Origin: Agapetus fuscipes | Taxonomy: Eukaryota > Arthropoda > Insecta > Trichoptera > Glossosomatidae | Reading direction: 5' to 3' | NCBI GenBank assembly: GCA_951799405.1 | Contig: OX637359.1 | Location: 4,026,201-4,090,200 of the forward strand | Length of the DNA stretch: 64,000 nt | Shown: positions 32,901-44,900 of the stretch, piece by piece | Layout: the number at the start of each line of letters is the position of its first letter | Numbering within the stretch: position 1 is the first letter of the stretch | Translations under genes and position numbers: made by a program | Notes under the pieces: model-generated | Told to the model about the DNA's origin: nothing | Databases searched by the model: none | What the model saw: only the letters and a program-made list of their open reading frames with translations

Positions 32901-35900
32901 GGTGCGCAGAGGGATGAATGTTTGAAAATTATTGGTCCTGGTGGGAGAGGTGTAGTCAATGATAATGGGCGACATCTGATTGCTTTGTGTGCGGAGCACA
33001 GTCTTTTTGCATCGAATACTTGGTTTCGGCATAAGGATGTGCATCTGTACACGAGGCAGTTTGTGGGAAGTCGCACAATCATTGACTACATCTGTGTGGA
33101 TGAAAGATTGAGAGGAGCCGTAAGAGATAGCCGTGTCTACCGCGGGCCTGAAATAGGCAGTGATCACTATCTCTTATGTGCTAAAATAATGCTTGGTGAA
33201 GTAAGAAAGAAGAAACGCAAGAAGCAAGTAAGAATGACTAGAATAAAAGTAGAAAGGCTGAATGAAGAAAATGTGAAAGAGAAGTATGTATCAGAGCTCC
33301 ACAAAATTTTAAGTGTAAATGAACTTGAGAAGAATGTGTGTGGAAAAGATATTGAAAGCATGTGGAAAGATCTGAAGGAAGGAATGATTGAATGTGCTAA
33401 AAAAGTATGTGGGGTAACGAAAGGTGGAAAATTGAAAGGAGATGCCTGGTGGAATGATAGAGTGAAAGAAGCTGTGAAAGTTAAGAAAAAGTGTTATGAA
33501 AATTGGCTGAATGATAGAAATGATAGAAAGCTAGAAGACGAATATAAGATAGCTAAGAGAATGGCGAAGACTATAATTTATGAAAGCAAGATGAATGAAC
33601 AGAGAAAGATTGATGAAAGGATTAACAAAAGTTTCACCGACAGTAAGAAGGAATTTTGGAGGTGGATCAATGCGGATAGAAATAAATCTTCTGCATTGAC
33701 CACTCCGGGAGTCAAAAGTGCTGCCGGTGAGATGGTATGGGAGAATGAAGAAGTATGCAAGAGATGGAAAAACTATTTTCAAGAAATTTTTGGCCAGGGT
33801 GAAAGAAGAATTTATGAACAGACAGATGAAGAGAATGAATTGAAGATTTTGAAAGAAGAAATGAAAGTGTCTATTTCACGTCTGAAGAATGGGAAGTCTG
33901 CTGGGTTTGATGGTATAAATGGTGAAATGTTGAAAGCAGGAGGTGAATGTGTGATAGATTGGATGTTTGAATTATGTAAGCTTTGTGTGAATGCAGGAGT
34001 AGTACCGATGGATTGGAGGAAGGCAGTCATTGTTCCCATTTACAAAGGTAAAGGGGACAAAAAAGACTGTCAGAACTTCAGACCAATCAGTCTACTCAGT
34101 ATACCAGGAAAAGTCTTCTGTAAGGTGATTATAAAAAATGTGATTCTGACTACTAGCAAAAGGGTTTCCGATATACAGTCCGGCTTTATGGCCGGTAGAG
34201 GCTGTGTTGATCAGATTTTCACTCTACGACAACTTGTTGAAAAACAATTGTCGGTGAGGGGGAAACTATTCACGGCCTTTGTGGATCTGGAAAAGGCTTT
34301 TGACTCAGTGGACAGAGGTATGTTGTGGGATGTTTTGAAAGCATACGGAGTGAATGGAGCTCTACTCAATGCGGTGCATGCGAACTATGAGAATAGTATG
34401 GCCTGCATTCGTATTGATGGTGAGTATAGTGAATGGTTTGAAGTTTTTAAGGGTGTAAGGCAAGGATGTGTGATGAGCCCATGGCTATTTAACATAGTCA
34501 TGGACAAGTGTGTTCGAGATGCTAGACTTGATGATTGTGGATTAATGATAGGAGAGAGCAAAGTAAGCGTTCTACTGTATGCGGATGATGCAGTCCTTGT
34601 ATCTGATTCAGCAGTGGAATTGCAAATGATGCTCTCTAGATTGAACGAAGCTTTGAAAGGTAATAATTTGAAGTTGAATGCAAGAAAGACGAAAGTTTTG
34701 ATTTTTGAAAGAGATGATGAAAATATGAATTGTGAATTTAAAATTAATGGAATGAATGTTGATGTTGTAAATGAGTTTGTATATTTGGGATGTAAGTTTG
34801 AAAAAGATGGAAGAATGGCCGGTGAATTTGAAAGAAGAATAATGAAAGGCAGGTGTGTACTGGGTGCGACCGCTTGCATCGCCAGGAACCAAAATCTCTT
34901 AAAAAATGTTAGATTGGCGGTGCACGGTGGTATACTAGTGCCAACCTTGATGTATGGAAGTGAAGCCTGGACGGTGAGTGAAAGGGAAATTAGTAAAGTC
35001 CATACAGTAGAAATGGACTATCTAAGAAGTATGATTGGGAAAAAACGAAGTGACAGGGTGAGGAATGATTTTGTAAGAGAAGAATGTGGTGTAAGGGAAA
35101 GTGTGAAAGTGAAGATTAAAAGAAGTATGTTAAGATGGTTCGGGCACTTGGAGAGAATGAGTGATGAAAGATTGACGAAGAAAGTATATGTTGCTACAAT
35201 AGATGGATGTCGTGGTAGAGGAAGACCGAGAAAAGTATGGAAGGATCAAATCTCTGAAATAGCGAATGAATGGGATATCCAGAGTCATAATAAAAGGAGG
35301 ACTTGTATGAAAAAGGTTATGACTCTGGATGAAATGAAAGAAGTATGCAAGGACAGGAAGAAGTGGCGGCTAATCTGCAATGTTGATTTCTAATGTTGGT
35401 GTATTCATTTGCTACATTTTTTGCATAGGAAATTTTTGACTTTTTGTGTATAGATTTCTTTGTAAGGTTTTGTTCTTTTTTATATTTAAATGTAATTTAT
35501 TATTCATATTCCTTGACTTATAGGTTGGTATGAGGCTGACCACCCATACTGTAAAAAATGGTTCACTTTGCCAATGTCACCCCTGTTTCAGGGAAGGTCG
35601 GCAAAAGTTGTGGGGCTTATGTTCATTTGAGGTTTGGATTTTATTTGTAAGTACACATTCAGCATTTGTAAGCGCGAACTACACTTGTTGGTTTGTGGGC
35701 ATACATCTGAGAGCTTTAAATGAATATATCTTTGCAACTTAGATTATAGATTATAGATTATAGATAATAACTACACAGTGAAAAAAAAATTGGGTTCATC
35801 CTCAGTCCTTGTGCAGAGAGGGTGTCTCCTGAAGACGTTTGCTACGTCGCTAATGAAACGTCGAGAATAATGTAAGTTTGATAACAGATTGTTTTTTGTT

Positions 35901-38900
35901 GTTGTGGTTTTACGGTTTTTTCGGGATAGACCATGGTCTACATGCAGCTATTTTAACTGCCTAATTAAAGTTTTAAACTTTATTACTGGCAAATTCTCTT
36001 ATAACAGTTCATCTAATATCCGTTTTTATTAACCATGTCTAATCTAATCTTAGACCTCCAGCGACGAAGAGAAGTGTAGGGCGACCACAGTTGAGATGGA
36101 AGGATGATCTGGACGCGTCTTTCCTTTCTACCCCCCGTTTCGACAGACGACACACACTAAAAATATTTCTTACACTTTATGGCCTTTGTAAAGAAGTGAC
36201 ATTAATGGAAAAAATCACACGTGTTAATTGATTTTTTATCTAAATTTTAAAGTTAAAATATTTTATAAAACTTAAAAAATGACGCTACAAAAAAATATTT
36301 TAAAAAACACGTTTTTGTTCACATTTTTTTCTTATAATTTTGTTGTTTAATATTTTGGACATATTTTTTTTCTTTATAATTATAGAATGATACAATGTCT
36401 AAAGAGTGGTTGAAAAATATTTTAGGTAATGTGAACAGTTTTCGAGATAATATGAAAAAACTGAAACTTGATAATTAATTTAATATGCGCGGCAGTACTT
36501 CAGCGTGAATTGTCGCCGAACCCACAGTAAGAAAGGAAACACGCGACCTGGACCGGCATGCTGGCGCGACCTGGACGCAGATTGCACAAGACAGGTCGAT
36601 ATGGAAACAGATGGAGGAGGCCTTCGTCCAGGAGTGGACGGAAATGGGCTAAAGAAGAAGAAGAAGAATCTAATCTAATCTAATCTGAGCGGCAAGGATA
36701 TACATATATATCATTTAAGATTTATATTAAATGCATTTCCACAAGCAGACATGTATAATTTCGCGCTAACACATGCCGCATGTGGGCTATAATCTATAAT
36801 CTATAATCTAAGTTGCGAGGATATATTCATTCAAAGCTCTCAGATGTATGCCCACAAACAAACACGTGTAGTTCGCGCTTACAAATGCTGATTGTGTACT
36901 TACAAATAAAATCCAAACCTCAAATGAACATAAGCCCTGCAACTCTTGCCGACCTTCCCTAAAACAGGGGTGACATTGGCAAAGTGAACCATTTTTTACA
37001 GTATGGGTGGTCAGCCGCATACCAACCTATAAGTCAAGGAATGTAGTTATTATAATTGTGAATGGTTCACTTTGCAATTGTCACTTCTGCTTCAAGGAAG
37101 GTCAACAAAGATCGCAAGGTAAACGTTCATTTGAGGCTAGGTTTTTGATTTCTCAGTTCACATGCAGCATTGGTATCGGCATATATATTATATTGTGACT
37201 CAAAGATGGCCTGAAATTGACTTAAGAATCGCATTCTACATAATCAGAGCTAAGATAAACACGTAAGACACAATAAAATGAGAGTTGTTTTAAATATTTT
37301 TAAAATCAATTTCAAACATTGCTCATCTGAAATTATCTCTGATGGGTGTAAGACAAACAAGTACTAAGGGGACGATACATAGCTGGAGAGCAAAAGCTAT
37401 AGATAGGGGAGAGAGGCGTCATCGACCGGTCCGTAGTCCAGTGGTAGCACTTCGGACTCGTAAATGGAAGGTTGTGGGTTTGAATCCCAGGGGAGCACAA
37501 AAAAATACCATTTATATTTACAAATATGCTCTTCGCTGGGTTGAAAAATTCATAAACCATTACCAAAGACCGGTCATCAAAGATCCATCCATCCTTACAG
37601 CAACTGGGTCTTGCTTGAGAATTAGTGCGTTGTAAAGATGAACAAGTTTGTAAAGAGTCCGGTTGATAGCTCAGTTGGTAGAATGCTTGCATTCCATGCC
37701 ATGCTTGCATTCCATGCCATGCTTGCATTCCATGCCATGCTTGCATTCCATGCCATGCTTGCATTCCATGCCATGCTTGCATTCCATGCCATGCTTGCAT
37801 TCCATGCCATGCTTGCATTCCATGCCATGCTTGCATTCCATGCCATGCTTGCATTCCATGCCAAGTGCAAGGGTTCGATCCCCACCGAGTGTGTTAGAAA
37901 TTATTTCCTATTTCGGTGTCTATTTCAAACCCAAAATAAATACCGGCAAGGTGTACTCAGCCTTCACAAGAAATGAGAACTAGCCCCATCGAGAGCTGGG
38001 AAACCCCCACTTCAACTGAAAGTGGTTGGTGTGAGGTGGGCCCCATTACTCGTAAAAATAAATAGGCTACGAATTGCCACGTGCGACCCCTTTGGAGATA
38101 ATGCAGGCAAGATATTAGTTGAGTTTTTTTGCCGGGGAGAATTCCCACTCAGGGCTGTCAAGCTCATGATGATCATACCTCACTGACCTCACTGCACTTA
38201 CCGTAATATTCTAGTTTAATCGTGGAAGAAATTTCTTCAGAGAATGAATCAAAGGTAACGAAACAGGTCCATGTGCCTCTATTTCTTCCTCTTCGGCTGA
38301 CCTCAGTAATCTTCAATCCACATTCTCCTCTGTCAAATCCTTCTCCCCAATAGGAAAACCTGAAAAATATGTTCCTTCTTGATCATTTTCTTTCTCGTTT
38401 TTTTCATAATGGAATAGAGGATAGTGCATAGAGGAGTGGAGACTTTGTGAGATCAAAAGAAGTAGGTAGAGGAAGGACTCTAACACGATGGTCAGACGAC
38501 ATAAAGAGGATTGCTGGTGACTGGATGCAGAAGGCCCAGGATAGAGATGCCTGGAGAGATATGGGGGAGGCCTATGCTCAGCAGTAGACCAGAATGGCTG
38601 ACTTAGTAATGGAATAACCCGTGATCTGTGGTAATAACAGTTTTATGTTTTCTCAACACACATTTTGCACTGCAGGATGGTTTTCTGAGGTTTGTCTTGT
38701 CTACGGGTAGCTCAGCTGGTAGAGTGCTTGCATTCCATGCCGAGAGCTCCGGTTCGAACCCCACTGTCTAAGAAGCTAATCTAATCTAATCTAATCTAAG
38801 CTGCAAGGATATATATCATTTAAGATTTATATTAAATGCATTCCCACAAGCAGATATGTATAATTTCGCGCTAACACATGCCGCATGTGGACCTACAATA

Positions 38901-41900
38901 TAAAAACCCAATCTCAAATGAACATAAGCCTTGCAACTCTTGCCGTCCTTCCCTGAAACAGGGGTGACATTGGCAAAGTGAACCATTTTTACAGCATGGG
39001 TGGTCAGCCGCACACCAACCAACTGTGATTAACTGTAAATTAATTAAACCAACTGTAAATTCAAAAATTCAATATCAGTAAAACTGAAAAAAAAACCGAA
39101 AGTATGTTTTTCATTTTTGAAACTGAAATAATTAGAACTGAAAATATAAATATAGCACTGTCATCTATGGGTTATTGAGAAAAATAAATATAAGCTCAGA
39201 CACAAACCTTTTTGTGTGTTTGTCGTCAAGCTGTTGGCATATTAACTAAATGATTTTATTGTTAATCGATAGCGATAGAGTGAATATGATGAGTGTGCAC
39301 GAAAAATTCCAATTTTGAAATTTTTATTTGACAGAAGAAAAAGCGGGAAAGATGATGCCTTCAACAAATCGCTGCCTTAGTTCTTGTTTATCGTTGCGCC
39401 ATTGAGAAAATTTTACATGAGAAATGTTTGCATGTGTACTGGACCAATGTGTCTTATGAAAAGAAGAAATTTATTTTAAAAATATTTAAGGCGTGTTATA
39501 AAGCTAAATCTGCCATTTTTGTTTCTTACACTTTATGGTCTTAGCAAAATAGTTACAGTAATGAAAAAAATCAAGCATGTTTATAATTTTTTTATCTTAA
39601 TTAAATAAAGCTTGAAACTACTAAATGAATTAAATTTTAATTAAATCAAAGAACACAGTTTTTCCATATTTACTCAAAAACTATTGACAGTATTGAAAAA
39701 ATGTTAAGTATTGAACCTAAACAATGTATAGTTCTGTAAGTAAAAAGCAAAAAAAAAAATCCAAAATACAGCACACACGAAAAAAAGCTAAAAATGTAAA
39801 ACAAACGCGTTTTTTAAAATATTTTTTTGTGGTGGCAATTCTTAAGTTATATATTTTGTTTAAGCTTAATAATTAAGATAAAAAAATAATAAACATGCTT
39901 GATTTTTTTCATTACTGTAACTATTTTGCTAAGACCATAAAGTGTAAGAAACAAAAACGGCAGATTTAGCTTTATAACACGCCTTAAAAGAACTCTCACA
40001 TTATCGAGTTTCACGGTTTTTCTTAGCTCAGATTGTGTAGAATTTGATTCATAAGACAACTGCTTGAAAAAGTCATATTTTACAAGATACGGCGTATACG
40101 GTAAACAAGAACTGGGGGAGCGAAATCGCGTTTTTACCATTGGTTTTTACATAAAATCAGTGAATTACCTGGTTGTTGTTGATGTTGTGTTCATGTGTAC
40201 GGATATTCCTGTACCATCTTGTGAAACGTATCTGCAGGAACGAAGAGGAATGCGCTGCACGGATTTACACATTAAAAAGGCAGAGTCATGACTATCTGGT
40301 GTTACAAAATCTATTTCCGAATACAACATTTTGTTGAAGACTTTTAATTCTGTAGTGGATAGGACATCTTCAGTTCCATTATTTGAAGATAAGCCACAGA
40401 ACCATGTACCACTTTGTCGGACAGAAACCTTTTTAAGGGTATGGCGACAGATTCCGACCCTCAGGGAGCGTTCAACAGATGGTCCGTGGAGGCGGACGAA
40501 GGTGCTATCTGGTCCCTTTATGTAGCAATATGAAGCTGCCCAAGGTACGGAACATTGGAGTTTAAAGTCGCGACCTTCCTGTAGACTCACTTCGTTGTAG
40601 TGCGAATGGGCAAACTCTGAAAAATGAATGAAGTTTAAAAGTTGCACTTTCACATTCATCGTTTTTGTGTTCTTTCGGGTATGACCATGTTCTATTAGTG
40701 CAACGTATTTTCAGCTAGTTAACACTACATAATTATTATAGCGAGCGTCGCGCCGCGGCGCTTTGATAACTCACCTTGAGGATGCTTTCTGCTCTTGAAA
40801 GCGAAACGTCAGCAGATGGACTTTACAAAACACCTCTTGAATGGATGTTTCGAGGCAGTACCAGAAGTACCAACAGTTCAAAGTGTCAAACACTTTGAAG
40901 AAGTTGTTCTCTTGATCATGGTGTGATAACATTGAACGCGCCCGAGAAAATAAATCAACTCGCAAAGAAAAACTAACAGTGCTATTCTTAAAAATTTTGG
41001 CCGTCCGTTGAGCCCACGCTTTGTCAAACTAATGATGCCTGTGTTGGAAGTCTCATCACCACGGTAATTCTTACGTACCAGATTTTGGTAATATTTTTAT
41101 GAAGACTAATCAGCTGTTCACTTGCGGCCATCTTGGATTGACAGGTCTTCAAACAAATGCATCATTAGTTTGTCAAAGCGTGAGCTCAACGGACGACTAA
41201 AATGTTTGAGAATAGCACCGTTTGTATTTTGTTTTTAAATGATTATTTTTTAAGTTTTTGTGGTCAGTACCTAACAGGAACTCAAGATACAATGGAGTGA
41301 TTTTTCTCACGTTTTGTGTCGCCACCTTCGGTATGTATGAAGCATCCTGTGAAGTCGTCCTCTGCCACTCCCATGTCGATGCGCCACTGGCCAACATCTT
41401 CAGCGCTGTCCAGAGGCAGCTGGATTTCAATTCCACAAGTTTTATGCGATGAACTCTTACTGGAAGAAAAAAAAAACACTGAAGGAAATGAAAGAAGTAT
41501 GTAAGGACAGAAATAAATTGTCATGTTGGCGGCTAGGGTTTTTTTAAAATTAGAATTTGTTTTCTGTTTTAGTTTTGGTGTCCATAATATGTAGTTTGTT
41601 ATTGGTCGCTTAGAAGGATAGCCTCATACAAGGTTGATACTCGAAGTTCAAAAATGGTTCCATTTCTCACAATGCGCCTGCTCACATTATCATTTCAAAA
41701 CTTCTGTCAAGGAGGTAACAAAGGTAAGCGAGATGTTATCATATTTTTGTGAAATACCTTAAAAATTTCTAATCAACTTTGCGCCTTCTTTATTTGTGAC
41801 TCGATCACGGCAAGTTTATTCATTATTTTATGATAATTCGCTAAGTTGATACAGGGAGTATATACTTGGTGGGTGCAGCTGAGTATCTTCCCTGCTTCAA

Positions 41901-44900
41901 GTTCTCAGCCAGCAAGAAGCGTCGTCCTCCAGGAGACACTGCCCGACACCAGCTCAAGGCTGATCTGGAGTTGACGAGGAAGCATTGCAGCTTCAAAACT
42001 CCGTCACCAAGAGTGGAATTCCCAACCACATGCTCATCGTCTAAAATAATTAGTGTATTTGTTAGTTTCGTTTATTAAATACATCTAATCTAAGTTGCAA
42101 AGATATGTTTTTTTTTTTTTTTTTTTTAATTTTAATATAAGACATATTAAGTACATACATTACATTTTTCAAACTTATTTCTATTACATAATATTCAATT
42201 GTTTTATATGCTATACCTCACCAAAAAGAGTCAAAGCTCTTGTGTGTGGTGAGGGATTCACAATTAATTTAGTCAATAGTAATAACAAATTTATTTCAGT
42301 TATTTAATATATTTAAATTATAAACTAGAAATTTATTTAAGTTACTTCATACACTTAAGTCAAATACTTATGATGTGTATTTTCAGTGTGAAGAGATCTG
42401 ATATGTGGAGAAATCAAATTAAAATAAGAAAAAACTGTATAATAAACAAAAGCAAATATATAAACATAGATAATATAGGCAAGTAGGTACCAAAGTATAA
42501 TAAAATAAAAACATACATACATATGATTTATAGAGGTCTACTAATGACAAAAAAAACAATACAAGGCACAGGCAATAATATCAATTGGTATACAAATCTA
42601 ATATTTTTCGAAATGTTTTTTAAGTTTATTTTTAAATACATGATAATCTTTTATATTTTTTAGTTCAGTCGGTAATTTATTAAAGTTTGTTACACCAACA
42701 TAAATGAAGCTATTTTGATAATGTTTTGTGTCAAATTTTGACATTTTGAGGTTATGTTTGTATCTTGTTGAATGATTTGTTTCTAATTTTAATTGTTGTT
42801 TTTCCTTTAATATTTGCAATATGGCGTTTTTTTTAAAAATGATATCTACTGAGGGAACTTTAAATATTTTAAATACTAATTCAGTCGGGTAATTCGATGG
42901 TTTTTTTAATATTATCTTAATGATTAATTTTTGAATTATTTTTACAGGGTTTAATGTGTTCAAGTATGACCCTCCCCATCCTATAATGCCGTACTGTAAT
43001 ATAGATTGCACAATTGCGTAGTAGACTCTTCTTAAGTTATCTATTCCGAGTATATTTCTAAGTCTTATAAATATGTATATGCACTTTCTGATTCGTTTTA
43101 TCAGTTTACTAGTATGTTCTTTCCATTTTAATTTACTATCTATGTCAACGCCTAAATATCTTGTAGTATCTGTTTGCTTTAGTATTGAGCAGGTTAGATT
43201 ACAATTCGTTTTATTACATTTATTTTGTTGATGAATAAATACGTTTAAATTTAGATTTAATTTATTTTCATTAATAGAGAACGGGACAATGTAAGTTTTT
43301 TCGCTGTTGAGTGTTAAAAAATTCACGTCGAACCAGTGCTTTAAATTGTCAATGTCTACATTTGCTTTATTGGTGACACTATTCCAATTTGTATCTTCGA
43401 TGATAATAACTGTATCATCGGCATAGGATATTATTTTTCCGTTTAGTTTCAGTGTAAATACATCATTGACATATAATATAAATAATAAAGGGCCTAATAC
43501 TGTGCCCTGTGGTATTCCGAAATTACTAGTTTCCATTTGGCTGTACACCTCATTTATTTTGACAACTTGAGGTCTTTGATATAGATAGCTTGTTATCCAC
43601 TCGAGTGTCCTGCCTTGGAAACCGATACTTTCTAATTTTGAAGTCAATTTGTAATGAGATATGCTGTCAAAAGCTTTTTTTAAATCTATGAATATACCGA
43701 TACATTTACGAGATTTGTCCAATGCATTCAGTACATAGCTAGTTAATTTAGCAATTGCATCTTGTGTGCTTCTATTTTCCATAAAACCAAACTGGTTTTC
43801 ATTTATTATATTATTGCTTTTTATATATGCGTTGATTCTTCTTTTAACTATTTTTTCAAATATTTTAGCTATGTTTGATATTATAGAGATAGGTCTGTAA
43901 TTTGTTATATCATCCTGTTCACCAGATTTAAATATTGGAATTATTATGGATTTTTTATATATATCTGGAAATTTTCCAGTCTCAAAACTTTTATTTATAA
44001 TGTACATTAGTGGTTTTGAAATTTCTTTTTTAATGTGTTTTAGTGTATCGATAGTTATGCCATCAAATCCTGGAGTTGATCCTCCTTTCATATTGTCAAT
44101 AATTTTTTCAACTTCCTGTTCAGTACAGCTGTTAAGGATTTCAATTTTGTTTGTGTTTGTTTTTATTGTTGGCATTGTGACTGTGTTTGTTTGTATCAGT
44201 TTAGCAAGATTTTTTCCTACATTAACAAAGTAATTGTTAAAAATGTTTGCAACTTTAGTGGGTTTTGATTCGCAGCTTATTTTTGTGTTTTCATATGTGA
44301 TTTCATTTATAACATTTGTTTTTTGTTTTTTTTTATCAATTATCTCATTTATTACCTTCCACACGTATTCCTTGACTTATAGGTTGGTATGAGGCTGACC
44401 ACCCATACTGTAAAAAATGGTTCACTTTGCCAATGTCACCCCTGTTTCAGGGAAGGTCGGCAAAAGTTGTGGGGCTTATGTTCATTTGAGGTTTGGATTT
44501 TATTTGTAAGTACACATTCAGCATTTGTAAGCGCGAACTACACTTGTTGGTTTGTGGGCATACATCTGAGAGCTTTAAATGAATATATCTTTGCAACTTA
44601 GATTATAGATTATAGATTATTACACTCTTTTGTTATCATTTTCGGTGTTTCCTAACTTTTTTTCATAATATTTTTCTTTAGTGGTTTTTATTAAATACGT
44701 GAGCTTTTTTTTGTACAACTTATAGTGTTTGTATATGCTTTCATCGTTTGGTCTTTTAGTGGTTATTTTGTAAAGTGTTTGCTTATGTCTTATTGAAACT
44801 ATTAGGCCATGGGTGATCCATGCTTTGATAGGTTTATATTTAGATTTTGTTCTGTTTATGTTCTTTGTTGACTCATTAATGATTTCAGTTAATTTCATGT

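Larger units (their letters stand above)
27741..35393 (+). mobile_element. RTE-like non-LTR retrotransposon, ORF intact but split by an LTR element
   Basis: The ORF begins at 27741, is broken after 27991 and resumes at 32639. Removing the insert and one copy of the 4-bp duplication leaves 3,006 nt, that is 1,001 codons plus stop, without a frameshift. The N-terminal part is an apurinic-type endonuclease (GTWNVRKMND, GVTETKM, GDMNGW, GSDHYLL). The middle is reverse transcriptase. The C-terminus has the RWFGHLERM / GRGRPRKVW motif. The clade call rests on that motif pattern and is tentative. Confidence 0.82.

Noticed and set aside
34385..34879. Long Ser/Thr/Phe-rich frame on the - strand
   Set aside because: Antisense shadow of the LINE reverse transcriptase.
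35530..35742. Recurrent 70-residue frame MRLTTHTVKNGSLC... at 35530, 36808 and 44389 as a conserved micropeptide
   Set aside because: All copies are within family R; conservation follows from repeat identity, and diverged copies have stops.
37424..37500. Possible tRNA gene at the S2 head
   Set aside because: Box spacing fits but the cloverleaf does not close, and the sequence recurs as a SINE.
37671..37862. Regular repeats resembling a CRISPR array or a repeat protein (MAWNAS/MECKHG-type peptides)
   Set aside because: Units are 18 bp, directly adjoining, with no spacers, and are an expansion of the S1 SINE spacer in a eukaryotic genome.
38697..38768. Possible tRNA gene with good A and B boxes
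   Set aside because: No acceptor stem or anticodon arm can be closed; it matches the S1 SINE head.
41841..42029. Single-exon short protein starting at a GTG on the - strand
   Set aside because: The frame runs upstream to a splice acceptor and is exon 3 of the Ig gene.
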